Assembly: GCA_016200485.1 (NCBI GenBank) | Contig: JACQEP010000013.1 | Span: 41,531 to 105,530, forward strand | DNA length: 64,000 bases | Origin: Gammaproteobacteria bacterium | GTDB lineage: Bacteria > Pseudomonadota > Gammaproteobacteria > Tenderiales > Tenderiaceae | Reading direction: 5' to 3' | Shown: positions 54,672 through 63,931 of the stretch, piece after piece | Position numbering within the stretch: position 1 is the first letter of the stretch | Layout: every line of letters begins with the position of its first letter | Made by a program: the position numbers and the translations under genes | Notes under the pieces: model-generated | Told to the model about the DNA's origin: nothing | The model's database searches: none | The model's input: the letters and a program-made list of their open reading frames with translations, nothing else

Positions 54672-54818
54672 TTAGTGACTATGAGTGTGACCATCATCAT
54701 GATGATCCTGTTGTTCCGCATTCGCATTACTAACATCATGCCCCTTGACCTGATTTCCGGGAGCCACGGATATGTTGCCCTGCCCAACACAATTTTTAGA
54801 GGCTCCCTTAATGCCCAT
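54672..54818 (-). CDS. Possible 48-residue His-rich ORF
   Basis: An ATG at 54818, inside the last codons of the cytochrome c gene, opens a frame MGIKGASKNCVGQGN ending in QQDHHDDGHTHSH. It ends 17 nt before the Met-rich gene start. The His-rich C-terminus fits the neighbourhood but no Shine-Dalgarno sequence or family supports it firmly. Confidence 0.35.
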   Translation of the reverse strand: MGIKGASKNCVGQGNISVAPGNQVKGHDVSNANAEQQDHHDDGHTHSH

Positions 54819-55413
54819 GCGATGATTTTTCGTCCTCCGCACCCGCCTCATCTCGCGCCGTAAGAATCTGATATTGCTCCGGTGTAAGACTAGGCAGTTT
54901 TTGCAGGAAAGCAACCATCGCCCAAATACGCTGATCATCGTGGCCGTGCCCCCAGGCGGGCATACCCGAGGCCTTGATGCCGTGCTTGATGATCCAGAAC
55001 TGCCGGCGCGCCGCCTCCGTGCTGTCACCATGTTCGTGCGTTGCGCTCGGCTTCGCCAGATTGGGAGGTGACGGATAAAGACCAATACTCATGTCGCTAC
55101 GAGTCTTGCCGGGTTTAAGATGACACCCCGTGCACATATCATTATAGTCCTGACCACCCTGGAGCAACATGTCGGGATTATCCAGAGGCGGAACACCGAT
55201 ATCACGCGCGGCACTGGCGATAGAGCGTTCGCGCAGCGTTTCCAATACCCAATATACCGGCTTGGTATGAGGCACATCGGCGCCAACCGGATACCAGCCT
55301 GCGTAGACAAAGCCAATCACACCACCCAAGGCAAGCACGGCTAATACCAGTGCCACCTTGACGCATTTATTGGTGGCGGCATCGGCGCCGCGCTGCTCTT
55401 GAGTCGTACTCAT
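54808..55413 (-). CDS. Membrane-anchored monohaem cytochrome c
   Basis: A 201-residue protein with one N-terminal anchor (VKVALVLAVLALGGVIGFVY) and one haem-binding motif CTGCH (in YNDMCTGCHLKPGKT). A candidate distal Met ligand lies in KASGMPAWGHGHDDQ. The tail is charged and His-containing. It could take electrons from, or pass them to, the CopA oxidase in the periplasm. Its start overlaps the upstream small-protein stop (ATGA). Confidence 0.88.
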   Translation of the reverse strand: MSTTQEQRGADAATNKCVKVALVLAVLALGGVIGFVYAGWYPVGADVPHTKPVYWVLETLRERSIASAARDIGVPPLDNPDMLLQGGQDYNDMCTGCHLKPGKTRSDMSIGLYPSPPNLAKPSATHEHGDSTEAARRQFWIIKHGIKASGMPAWGHGHDDQRIWAMVAFLQKLPSLTPEQYQILTARDEAGAEDEKSSHGH

Positions 55414-55715
55414 TTGTGATTCTCATTATGGGTATCTTGATGCTGAGAATTTTTAGTTTCTCCGGCCTTCGCCCCAGGCTTGTCATGTGCGCCTTGTTCG
55501 GCATGGGCCATATCGTTCATGCATTTTTTGCGTAACGCCATCATGACCGGATCATGCATATCCATCTTCGATGAATCCATGTTTTTCATCGAAGCACAGT
55601 CGGGCTTGGCCGATGGTGCTTCGTGTTCCTTCGGATCGTGCGCAAGGCTTGGCAGGGCATACAGCGTTGTGGCCAACAGTGTTCCATTAGTCAAAAGACG
55701 GATATAAGCTCTCAT
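55410..55715 (-). CDS. Small periplasmic Met/His-rich protein
   Basis: A 101-residue protein: signal peptide (LLTNGTLLATTLYALPSLAH), then a polar region with CASMKNMDSSKMDMHDPVMM and a His-rich C-terminus (QHQDTHNENHK). Two cysteines may pair or bind metal. It lies between copB and the cytochrome c gene in the same operon; the composition suggests copper binding. No named family was recognised. Confidence 0.7.
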   Translation of the reverse strand: MRAYIRLLTNGTLLATTLYALPSLAHDPKEHEAPSAKPDCASMKNMDSSKMDMHDPVMMALRKKCMNDMAHAEQGAHDKPGAKAGETKNSQHQDTHNENHK

Positions 55716-55794
55716 ATTGATACTCCTTGGTTAAACATTAGAATGTGAGACTGCATTGCGTACTAAAAACGATTGTTAATACACCTTTGAAATA

Positions 55795-56817
55795 TCAAAA
55801 CCAGAATCGAACCCCAGCGACGGCCCTTGCCTCCGCCGTTTCCTGTCCCGCAACACGCGCGTAATCGGCGGTGCCACCATGTTTGCTTGCCCATTCAACG
55901 CCGATATAAGGCACAAATTCACGCCGGATTTCGTAGCGCAACCGGATGCCGGCTGTTAAATCGGACAAACCGGAACCTAGCGTACGTTCAGCATCGCGCT
56001 TACCGTAGAAATCAGCCTCAAGGCGTGGTTGCAGGATCAGTTTTTGCGTCAGCAGCAGATCATATTCACCGTCTAACCGTAATGCGGTACGGCCTTTGTC
56101 ACCGACATACGCAGTGGCGTTTACCTCGAACCAGTAGGGTGCCAGTCCCTGGATGCCGAACGCCAGCCAGCCGCGATCGGGGGCCACACCATTGTCATAG
56201 CGCAAACCGAGTTGCGTATCCCAAAACGGGGTAACCGCGTGCCCCCACAACACTTCCGTGCGCCCATCTTGCAATTTACCGTTGTCGACATCACCCTCGG
56301 CTTTGAGCACAGCGCGGTCGAAATTACCGCCGTACCACGCCGTCAGATCATAGGTGGCGGATGTGTTGTTGTCGGTACGCACGGCCTCCAGTCGGTCGAC
56401 AAGCAGTAAACCGAACTTGAGCGCCATCTCTTCGTGCCGCATCGGGAATTGGTTGAAGTCGTAACCGTCCGCGTAAGCATGGGGATCGCGCAGACCAGAC
56501 AATGGCGCTTCATCCGGCATCGCGCCGTGTCCATCGTGGTTCATCCCGGACATTGCACCCCTATTCTGGGCCGTACCCACCTCGTGAGTCATGTCCATGT
56601 CTTCCATATCCATCTCTTCCATACCGGATATGTCATCATGGTTCATCTGTTCCGTAGCCGTGGTGGATGGTGACGTGTGTTCGCTGTGCGCATCAGTCGC
56701 TCCCGCCATCCCTGGCTCTCGCGACACTTGTGCGTCGTGCACATCGCCCTGCGCCCATGCGGGTGAAAGATTGACGATCATCATCGCAGCGGCGAGCCAC
56801 GGACCTTTGTTGTTCAT
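55795..56817 (-). CDS. copB: Copper resistance protein CopB
   Basis: A ~340-residue outer-membrane protein: signal peptide MNNKGPWLAAAMMIVNLSPA, then a ~95-residue His/Met/Asp-rich region (MEEMDMEDMDMTHE). The CopB beta-barrel domain follows (FPMRHEEMALKFGLLLVDRL...) and ends with an aromatic ...AVAGVRFWF as in porin-like proteins. The ATG at 56817 with AAGGA upstream was preferred. It follows copA directly. A 52-bp segment near its 5' end is nearly identical to one inside copA. Confidence 0.92.
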   Translation of the reverse strand: MNNKGPWLAAAMMIVNLSPAWAQGDVHDAQVSREPGMAGATDAHSEHTSPSTTATEQMNHDDISGMEEMDMEDMDMTHEVGTAQNRGAMSGMNHDGHGAMPDEAPLSGLRDPHAYADGYDFNQFPMRHEEMALKFGLLLVDRLEAVRTDNNTSATYDLTAWYGGNFDRAVLKAEGDVDNGKLQDGRTEVLWGHAVTPFWDTQLGLRYDNGVAPDRGWLAFGIQGLAPYWFEVNATAYVGDKGRTALRLDGEYDLLLTQKLILQPRLEADFYGKRDAERTLGSGLSDLTAGIRLRYEIRREFVPYIGVEWASKHGGTADYARVAGQETAEARAVAGVRFWF

Positions 56818-57468
56818 TGTTATTTCCTTCATTCTCATGCCACCACCACTTGCCGTAACATCCCCGCCGCCATGTGATACAGCAAATGGCAATGCCAGGC
56901 CCAGTGGCCGGGCGCATCGGCAGTGACAAGAAAACTGATGCGCTGCGCCGGTTGCACATTAAAGGTGTGCTTGCGGACGAGAAATTTTCCCTGTGTATTT
57001 TCCAGCTCGCTCCACATGCCATGGAGATGCATGGGATGCGTCATCATCGTGTCGTTGTGCAGAATCACGCGCAGGCGCTCGCCATGACGAAAATGAATGG
57101 GCTTTGATTTGCCGAACTCAAGACCATCGATGGACCAGGCGTAGCGTTCCATGTTGCCGGTGAGATGGAGTTCAATCTCGCGGCCGGGTTCACGCTGGTC
57201 CAGCGGACCACCCATCGTATGCAGATCGGCATAGGTCAATACACGGCGGCCATTGTTGCGCAGACCAACACCGGGATCATCGAGATTGGTGCGCGGTGTA
57301 TCAACACGCATGTCGACACTGGGGCCGAATTCGGTGCTGGCGTGACGTACACGCACAGTCGAATTATTCATTGCCATGCTGCCATGAGCGCTATGATCCA
57401 TTACACCCATGTCGGCCGCTCCCGCCATCCCTGGCTCCCGCGGCACTTGTGCATCGTGCACGGCGCCC
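56698..57468. repeat. 52-bp near-identical segment in copB and copA
   Basis: The segments 56698-56749 (copB) and 57417-57468 (copA) match at 47 of 52 bases in the same orientation and reading frame. They encode VHDAQVSREPGMAGA in CopB and VHDAQVPREPGMAGA in CopA. They are separated by about 670 bp. The feature spans both copies. Confidence 0.9.
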
Positions 57469-58619
57469 ATCATGTCGGTCATGGTCAGCCATTCGGGTTT
57501 GTCCATGACGGGAACGTCTGCCGTCATGCCGAGGCGCGGTGCGAGTGTGCCGCGGGCGTAACCGCTGCGATCCATCCCCTGTGCGAAAATGGTGTAGGCT
57601 TCATCTTTGGCTGACACCAGCACATCATAAGTTTCTCCCGGACCGATGCGGAACTCATCCACCGTCACCGGCTCGACGTTTTGGCCATCGGCCAGTATCA
57701 CGGTCAACGCCAGTCCTGGAATACGCACGTCAAAGAAAGTCGCCGTACCGGCGTTGATGAAACGTAAACGTATCCGTTCGCCAGGTTTGAATAACCCGCT
57801 CCAGTTGCCTGCGGGCGTGGTGCCGTTCATGAGATAGGTGTAGGTGTAACCCGAGATATCCGTCAGATCGGTGGGATTCATGCGCATCTGATTCCACATC
57901 TGACGCTTGTTGAGAGCAGCAGTCAGTCCCATGGCCGACACGTCATGAAAGAAATCAGAAGCCGTCGGTTGATGGAAGTTGTAATAGTCTCCGCGCTTCT
58001 TTAGCTTCTTGAACATCGCCAGCGGATCTTCATCAGTCCAATCGGAGAGTTGCACCACATAATCGCGATCGGACTTGATCGAATCACCGTGAGCCGGGTC
58101 AATAATGATCGCGCCGTAAAGCCCCGTCTGTTCATGGAGCGTATGGGCGTGATACCAATACGTCCCCGTCTGCTGCACCTTGAAACGATAAGTGAACGTC
58201 TCGCCCGGCGCGATGCCATGAAAACTGATGCCAGGCACGCCGTCCATCTCATACGGCAGGATGATGCCGTGCCAGTGAATGGCGGTGGGTTCATTCAGTC
58301 GATTGGTGACACGCAGGGTGACGGTGTCTCCTTCGCGCCAACGCAGGGTCGGCGCCGGGAGCGAGCCATTGACGACCGTGGCCATCCGCGGCGTGCCGGT
58401 AAAATTAACCGCCGTTTCCTCGACTATCAGATCGAACTCGGTACCGATGAGTACCGGTGCTGTTCCGGTGTTTGTATTGGCCGTTGCGCGCTCCTGCGCC
58501 CAAGCCGGTTTCAGCAAAGGCGACATCCCCAGCAGAACACCACCAGCGGCCAGCCCTTGAATGAATCGGCGGCGCGGCAGATCAGGTAACATAAGGGACG
58601 GTGGTGAAGTACGTTTCAT
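56835..58619 (-). CDS. copA: Copper resistance multicopper oxidase CopA
   Basis: A 594-residue CopA/PcoA-type oxidase with a twin-arginine signal (RRRFIQGLAAGGVLLG). The four copper-ligand motifs are present: AIHWHG, WYHAH, THPMHLHG and WHCHLLYHMAAGM. The linker near residues 390-420 is Met/His-rich (DHSAHGSMAMNN). It is exported folded and oxidises Cu+ in the periplasm. It is divergent from the two-component genes across a nested dyad operator and heads the minus-strand cop operon. Confidence 0.96.
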   Translation of the reverse strand: MKRTSPPSLMLPDLPRRRFIQGLAAGGVLLGMSPLLKPAWAQERATANTNTGTAPVLIGTEFDLIVEETAVNFTGTPRMATVVNGSLPAPTLRWREGDTVTLRVTNRLNEPTAIHWHGIILPYEMDGVPGISFHGIAPGETFTYRFKVQQTGTYWYHAHTLHEQTGLYGAIIIDPAHGDSIKSDRDYVVQLSDWTDEDPLAMFKKLKKRGDYYNFHQPTASDFFHDVSAMGLTAALNKRQMWNQMRMNPTDLTDISGYTYTYLMNGTTPAGNWSGLFKPGERIRLRFINAGTATFFDVRIPGLALTVILADGQNVEPVTVDEFRIGPGETYDVLVSAKDEAYTIFAQGMDRSGYARGTLAPRLGMTADVPVMDKPEWLTMTDMMGAVHDAQVPREPGMAGAADMGVMDHSAHGSMAMNNSTVRVRHASTEFGPSVDMRVDTPRTNLDDPGVGLRNNGRRVLTYADLHTMGGPLDQREPGREIELHLTGNMERYAWSIDGLEFGKSKPIHFRHGERLRVILHNDTMMTHPMHLHGMWSELENTQGKFLVRKHTFNVQPAQRISFLVTADAPGHWAWHCHLLYHMAAGMLRQVVVA

Positions 58620-58725
58620 CTCGGTCTATCCTCTCGCGAGCACTCGAATGTTCGACGTGGGGCTCTTCTGCCACACTATGAAGCCTTGATGAGACCAAAG
58701 ATAGCCTCTCCCCCCTTTCCCGGGA

Positions 58726-58765
58726 ATGACATGGCCATTACAATTTTGTAATGAGTTTGTCATCT
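58726..58765. promoter_or_regulatory. Nested-dyad copper operator between copA and copR
   Basis: The core CATTACAATTTTGTAATG (58737-58754) is a perfect 8-2-8 palindrome. Flanking it with the same centre of symmetry are AATGACA (58726-58732) and TGTCATC (58759-58765), matching 6 of 7 positions as an outer dyad. TTACA-N4-TGTAA and TGACA/TGTCA elements are known types of CopR/CusR boxes. It lies between the divergent copA (start 58619) and response-regulator (58852) genes and probably serves both. Confidence 0.75.
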
Positions 58766-58851
58766 TGACGGCAACTGGCCCCGGTTAAGCTGATGTCCGG
58801 CGAGCACTATTGTGTCCGAACCTCGTTTCACCTTAATTAAGTGGATTTCCG

Positions 58852-59535
58852 ATGAAGATTCTGATCGTTGAAGACGAAAACAAGATTGGCGACTACCTCA
58901 AGCAGGGCCTCACCGAGGCCGGTTTCGTGGCAGATCTCGCCCGCAACGGCCTGGATGGGCACCACCTCGCCATGACCGGGGACAACGACGTTATCATTCT
59001 CGATGTGATGCTGCCGGATATCGACGGCTGGCGCATTCTGCAATCATTGCGCGAGGCGGGAAACAATGTCCCTGTGTTGTTTCTCACAGCACGTGACAAC
59101 GTGGACGATCGGGTCAAGGGCCTGGAACTCGGCGCTGACGATTATCTGGTCAAACCCTTTGCCTTTGCCGAACTGTTGGCACGAGTCCGCACTCTGCTGC
59201 GGCGCGGTATCGGGTCGGCAGCCGAGACAACACTCAAGATCGCCGATCTCGAACTCGACCTGCTTCGGCGCCGAGCGACGCGTGGCGGACAACGTATTCC
59301 ATTAACCGCCAAGGAGTTCGCGTTACTGGAATTGTTGATACGCCGCCGCGCCGAGGTACTACCACGCTCGCTCATCGCCTCCCAGGTCTGGGACATGAAT
59401 TTCGACAGCGACACCAATGTCATCGATGTCGCTATCCGCCGTCTGCGCGCGAAAATCGATGATAAATTCGAACTTAAACTCATCCACACCGTGCGCGGCA
59501 TGGGCTACATGCTCGATGTCTCCAGCGAGACCTGA
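58852..59535 (+). CDS. copR: CusR/CopR-like response regulator
   Basis: A 227-residue OmpR-family regulator: receiver domain with phospho-acceptor Asp51 ([14 protein letters not shown]), Lys in the [15 protein letters not shown] block, and a C-terminal winged helix ([32 protein letters not shown] recognition region). It belongs to the heavy-metal response regulator group. It precedes the sensor kinase by 7 nt and faces copA across the palindromic operator. Confidence 0.93.
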   Translation: MKILIVEDENKIGDYLKQGLTEAGFVADLARNGLDGHHLAMTGDNDVIILDVMLPDIDGWRILQSLREAGNNVPVLFLTARDNVDDRVKGLELGADDYLVKPFAFAELLARVRTLLRRGIGSAAETTLKIADLELDLLRRRATRGGQRIPLTAKEFALLELLIRRRAEVLPRSLIASQVWDMNFDSDTNVIDVAIRRLRAKIDDKFELKLIHTVRGMGYMLDVSSET

Positions 59536-59542
59536 ACAGCTG

Positions 59543-60934
59543 ATGCGTCGCCCTCTGTCCCTTGCCCTGCGGTTAACCCTGTTTTATGGCATCGCTGCGG
59601 CCATCGTCTTCACCGGATTCGGTTGGATTATCGGCCGTTCGATCGAAATGCATTTCAAGTCAGAAGATGTCAGTGAACTTAAAGTCATTGTCCAGGCCGT
59701 ACATCGCGCAATGTCCAGCGTTCGATCCGAAGACGAACTTGCACGTCTAGCGCGAAGGTTCGATGACATCCTCGTCGGGCATCACGGCGCTTCATTGTAT
59801 ATTGCAGGACAAAACCAACACGCGATCTTTGCCAGCGCTGAACCTGATCTGTCTACATTCGTTGCTACAGTGGCCAACAACATTAATGGTGTCGAAGCCG
59901 TGCAGCAGTGGAATGATGGTCACAACACCTACCGAGTACTGATTCAGCGCTTGGGTGAAGATACCGTCGTGGCAGGCGGACCATTCACACTAGCGGTGGC
60001 CGTGCCGATCGATTACCACCTCCATTTCCTGGACAGTTTTCGTCACACTTTGTGGCTGATGATTGTGTGCGGTATCGTCATCACAAGCCTCATGGGATGG
60101 ATCGCGGTGCGGCAGGGACATGCGCCCTTGCGGCACATCGTTAATCAGATCCGGCAGATCAGCGCCAACGAATTGAAAACCCGCCTCTCCTCCGAAACCG
60201 TGCCTGCGGAACTCGCCGATCTTGCGGTCTCCTTTAACGAGATGCTTGAGCGTGTGGAAGAAGCCTTTCAACGGCTCTCAAACTTTTCCGCCGATATCGC
60301 CCACGAACTGCGCACCCCCGTGACCAGCTTGATGACGCAGACACAGGTGGTTCTTTCCCAGGCACGCAGCATTGAGGAATACCGGGAAATTCTTTATTCA
60401 AACATCGAAGAGTATGAGCGCATGGCGCAGATGATCGGCGACATGCTGTTTCTGGCGAAGGCGGATAACGGCCTGTGCAAGCCCAACACTACTGATGTGG
60501 ATTTACGCAGGGAAGTACAGGATCTCTTCGACTATTATGAAGTCTGGGCGGAAGAACGCCATATAAAACTGTCGCTGGAAGGCTCTGCTATAGTATCGGG
60601 CGACCGTTTGATGTTAAGGCGGGCGCTGAGCAACCTCCTTTCCAACGCAATTCGTCATACACCCTCCGGCCAAACGGTATGGGTAAAACTCGAAGCCGGA
60701 CATAACGATGAGATCGATATTAGTGTCGAAAATCCCGGCACAGTCATTGCGGCCGAACATATTCCGAGGCTGTTCGACAGATTTTATCGCGTCGATCCGT
60801 CACGGCAACGCAGCGGCGAAGGCACCGGGCTGGGCCTTGCCATCGTCAAATCGATAGTCGATGCGCATGGCGGCAGAATTGAAGTGAAGTCAACCGATGA
60901 TTACACAATATTTCGAATTACCTTACACAATTGA
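59543..60934 (+). CDS. copS: CusS/CopS-like heavy-metal sensor kinase
   Basis: A 463-residue kinase: two membrane helices (LTLFYGIAAAIVFTGFGWII near 10-30 and MIVCGIVITSLMGWIAV near 175-190) around a ~140-residue periplasmic sensor. HAMP follows, then the H-box FSADIAHELRTPVTSL, N-box LSNLLSNAIRHTPSG and G-box GEGTGLGLAIVKSIVDAHGG. The ATG at 59543 was chosen; a longer frame to 59417 is an overlap with copR. It probably senses periplasmic Cu+/Ag+ and phosphorylates CopR. Confidence 0.92.
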   Translation: MRRPLSLALRLTLFYGIAAAIVFTGFGWIIGRSIEMHFKSEDVSELKVIVQAVHRAMSSVRSEDELARLARRFDDILVGHHGASLYIAGQNQHAIFASAEPDLSTFVATVANNINGVEAVQQWNDGHNTYRVLIQRLGEDTVVAGGPFTLAVAVPIDYHLHFLDSFRHTLWLMIVCGIVITSLMGWIAVRQGHAPLRHIVNQIRQISANELKTRLSSETVPAELADLAVSFNEMLERVEEAFQRLSNFSADIAHELRTPVTSLMTQTQVVLSQARSIEEYREILYSNIEEYERMAQMIGDMLFLAKADNGLCKPNTTDVDLRREVQDLFDYYEVWAEERHIKLSLEGSAIVSGDRLMLRRALSNLLSNAIRHTPSGQTVWVKLEAGHNDEIDISVENPGTVIAAEHIPRLFDRFYRVDPSRQRSGEGTGLGLAIVKSIVDAHGGRIEVKSTDDYTIFRITLHN

Positions 60935-61332
60935 CGCAATTTCATCTTGGGTTGAATTATGGACGCCCCTAATTCGTTGCTTATATAAAATGATTTGCCT
61001 GATTTCTGCTGCGCTAGCTGTCCTGCATCGGTGCTAACTAGCGTCTAGGTGCACATTAGCAATATCTTATATTTATAATGGCCTTAGCTGGACAACACAT
61101 TCCGTAATTACCGAGAAAACATGGTATTGCAGTGGCTTAGATTCGCCAAGGGATCTCGTAGACCGCACCGAGGTTTGATTCTAGGTTGCCAGGAACACCA
61201 GATCTCTTCTTTCTCCTCTGAAGCTGGCGTTTGCACTGCGCGATCAGACAGAGACTATACTTACAGCAGTACTTCTTGACGACACCCAAAAAACGCCACT
61301 TTCGCTGCGGACCGCTCTTAAGGCTTACATCA
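60935..61332. other. Gap between copS and sahH
   Basis: About 400 nt. The first part (60935-61100) is AT-rich. The second (61137-61330) has a minus-strand open frame ending PGNLESNLGAVYEIPWRI that matches nothing recognised and runs into the antisense of sahH. No terminator for copS and no SAM/SAH riboswitch could be identified by eye. Confidence 0.5.
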
Positions 61333-62598
61333 ATGAATGGCATTGGTTTCAACATCAAAGACCCTATCCTGGCAGACCGAGGCCAAAAACGTATTGAGTG
61401 GGCCATGCATGAAATGCCTGTACTGCGTGATCTTGCTAAGCGGTTTGGTAAGCAGCGACCTTTACAAGGCATTCGCATCAGTGGTTGTCTGCACATTACC
61501 ACGGAAACCGCAAATTTGGCCCGTACGCTTAAGGCTGCGGGCGCAGATGTTGTTTTATGTGCCAGTAATCCTCTCAGCACCCAGGATGACGTGGCTGCGG
61601 CCTTGGTCGAACACTATAAAATCCCGGTATTCGCCATCCGTGGTGAATCGACTGACGAGTATTACCAGCACATTAATGCAGCGTTGGATCACCAACCCGT
61701 GGTTACTATGGATGATGGGGCTGACCTGGTATCGGAGATACACAAATCGCGTGCTGATCTTATCGCTAACATGCTGGGCGGCACTGAGGAAACAACCACC
61801 GGCGTCATCCGCCTGCGTGCGATGGCCCGGGAAGGCGCTCTCAAATTCCCAATTATTGCTGTGAATGATGCCATGACCAAGCATTTGTTTGATAACCGCT
61901 ATGGCACGGGTCAGAGTACGCTGGATGGCGTGATTCGCGCCACCAATATCCTGATTGCCGGCAAAATTTTCACCGTGGTCGGTTATGGCTGGTGTGGTCG
62001 TGGCATTGCCATGCGCGCCAAAGGTCTCGGCGCTAACGTTGTGGTCACCGAGATTGAACCCTTACGGGCACTGGAAGCGGCAATGGATGGATTCCGAGTA
62101 ATGCCACTCACCGACGCCGCCATGCAATCTGATTTTATTATCACCGCCACCGGTGACAAGCATGTGGTGGATGAAATCCATTTTGAGGTAATGAAAGACG
62201 GTTGTGTACTGGCCAACTCGGGACATTTTAATGTTGAGATAAACATTCCTGCACTGGAGAAATTAGCAGTTAACAAACAACGGCCGCGTGATTCAGTGGA
62301 TGAATATATTATGGCCGATGGTCGACGACTTCGACTGTTGGCAGAAGGACGCTTGGTAAATCTTGCTGCGGCCGAGGGGCATCCTTCCGCGGTTATGGAC
62401 ATGAGTTTCGCGAATCAGGTATTGTGCGCGGTCTATCTGGCAACCCACGACCACAAACTGAGTATCAGTGTTCATGATGTACCAAAAAAAATCGATCAGG
62501 AAGTGGCACATTTAAAACTGGCGGCGATGAATATCGAAATTGATCATCTGACTGACGAGCAGATTCGGTATCTCTCTTCTTGGAGGGAAGGTACCTGA
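61333..62598 (+). CDS. ahcY: S-adenosylhomocysteine hydrolase, short archaeal-like form
   Basis: A ~421-residue enzyme starting [20 protein letters not shown]. Active-site blocks are [40 protein letters not shown] and [14 protein letters not shown]. The NAD loop is [20 protein letters not shown]. It lacks the ~40-residue insertion of the long bacterial/eukaryotic form and ends YLSSWREGT instead of the KPDHYRY-type tail; both are archaeal/Thermotoga-like traits. It hydrolyses the SAH produced by methyltransferases. An in-frame start at 61231 adds an unrelated basic extension. Confidence 0.93.
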   Translation: MNGIGFNIKDPILADRGQKRIEWAMHEMPVLRDLAKRFGKQRPLQGIRISGCLHITTETANLARTLKAAGADVVLCASNPLSTQDDVAAALVEHYKIPVFAIRGESTDEYYQHINAALDHQPVVTMDDGADLVSEIHKSRADLIANMLGGTEETTTGVIRLRAMAREGALKFPIIAVNDAMTKHLFDNRYGTGQSTLDGVIRATNILIAGKIFTVVGYGWCGRGIAMRAKGLGANVVVTEIEPLRALEAAMDGFRVMPLTDAAMQSDFIITATGDKHVVDEIHFEVMKDGCVLANSGHFNVEINIPALEKLAVNKQRPRDSVDEYIMADGRRLRLLAEGRLVNLAAAEGHPSAVMDMSFANQVLCAVYLATHDHKLSISVHDVPKKIDQEVAHLKLAAMNIEIDHLTDEQIRYLSSWREGT

Positions 62599-62599
62599 T

Positions 62600-63286
62600 A
62601 TGAAAAAAGGAATCCGCTACATGATTGCTGACATCGAAAATGAAGTGAGGTATACGCACTCACTCATCGGTAAAAGTGTACTCGACCCCAGAGTTATGAA
62701 GGCGATGGCGACAGTGCCACGGGATGAATTTGTGCCGGATGACCTAAAACAAGAGGCCTTTAACAATGGGCCGCTGCCTATTGGTCATGGCCAAACCATC
62801 TCTCAACCTTATATTGTAGCGTTAATGACTGACCTGCTTCGGCTTGAGAAAGATCACATCGTGCTCGAGATTGGCACGGGCTCTGGCTATCAGAGTGCGG
62901 TACTGTCATTACTATGTAAGAAAGTATATACGGTGGAGCTGATTGCTGAACTGAGTGATGCCGCTATAAAGCATTTCAGAAAGCTGGGCTATGACAATAT
63001 TGAAGCCTGTACCGGCAATGGCTATAACGGTTGGCCTGAGCATGCACCCTATGATGGCATTATTGTCACGGCGGCGGCTACACATATTCCTCAAGCACTC
63101 ATCGATCAACTTAAACCTGGCGGCAGACTGGTTGTTCCCGTTGGCCTACCCTATAGCCATCAGGAACTGATGCTTGTCAAAAAAGATGAACAAGGCGAAG
63201 TTCATGTTAATGATATTCTTGGCGTTGCTTTTGTACCGCTACAACAAGAAGATATCTCGTCTAAACAGAACCACACTCGGCATTAA
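62600..63286 (+). CDS. pcm: Protein-L-isoaspartate O-methyltransferase
   Basis: A 228-residue SAM enzyme with the family blocks: DEFVPDDLKQEAFNNGPLPI, GHGQTISQPYIVALMTDLL, SAM motif I HIVLEIGTGSGYQSAVLSLL, and LKPGGRLVVPVG. The C-terminus is polar. It repairs isoaspartyl damage in proteins. It starts 2 nt after the sahH stop with GGAGGGAAGG upstream, so the two are cotranscribed; sahH removes the SAH that Pcm makes. Its last 26 bp overlap the convergent L,D-transpeptidase gene. Confidence 0.94.
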   Translation: MKKGIRYMIADIENEVRYTHSLIGKSVLDPRVMKAMATVPRDEFVPDDLKQEAFNNGPLPIGHGQTISQPYIVALMTDLLRLEKDHIVLEIGTGSGYQSAVLSLLCKKVYTVELIAELSDAAIKHFRKLGYDNIEACTGNGYNGWPEHAPYDGIIVTAAATHIPQALIDQLKPGGRLVVPVGLPYSHQELMLVKKDEQGEVHVNDILGVAFVPLQQEDISSKQNHTRH

Positions 63287-63848
63287 TGCACGTCGGCTCC
63301 AACATAAACGTGCGGCAACCTTCACTTCCTTGCTCACCTATTGCCTCGTCTAGGTTAACGCCCGAGGCTATACCATCCTGTCTTAGGATAAGTTCATGGA
63401 CCCGCTGCCAATCAATCCTGTCGGCTACTCGCTTTTCCTCCGCGAGTTGGTGGACCACATCGAGAGGTGGAAGCGCTTTACCGTAAATATCCGGATTGAT
63501 CTCAACGAAAACATGGCCATTTTCTTCGACCATTAATACTGGAACGTAAATGAGCTCGACAATCAATCCTTCGCTTACGCGCGGAAAAAGCTGTTCGATA
63601 TCGTCGTGGTGGAGACGTATGCAACCGTGGCTTTGAAAGTGGTAAACACTAGCGGGAGCGATAGTACCGTGAATGCCATAACCCGCCGCATCCAGACCAA
63701 TCCAATACTCACCCAAGGGGTTGTCTGGCCCGGGGGGAACTTTGCTTTTGACGATCTCGCCTTCCCTGGCCATCTCTTCCTGGATAGATTTTGGTACCAG
63801 CCATATTGGGTTTTTCTTAAGAATAGCCACATGGAAAGTGCCTTGCAC
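63261..63848 (-). pseudogene. L,D-transpeptidase, 5' end lost at IS boundary
   Basis: The readable frame begins (GTG 63848) inside a YkuD domain: GTFHVAILKKNPIWLVPKSI, PGPDNPLGEYWIGL, IHGTIAPASVYHFQSHGCIR and LHHDDIEQLFPRV. The catalytic SHGCIRLH is intact. A normal ErfK/YbiS-type enzyme has a signal peptide and ~100 more residues before this. Upstream codons continue the homology (GGITTWPTV) to a TGA near 63890, where the IS3-like sequence starts. Probably inactive for export. Confidence 0.8.
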
Positions 63849-63931
63849 TGTTGGCCAAGTGGTAATCCCCCCGAAAAATAGCGGTGCTCAGAAGTAGAAT
63901 TTTCTCGTAGACTTAGCGAAGGAGATTCTGC

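Noticed and set aside
60935..61332. SAM or SAH riboswitch before sahH
   Set aside because: No match to the conserved GAGGAGCGCUGC-like SAH core or to SAM-I helices could be seen by eye.
61137..61580. 147-codon minus-strand frame upstream of and within sahH
   Set aside because: Most of it is antisense to sahH; the remaining C-terminal part has no recognised similarity and no start signal of its own.
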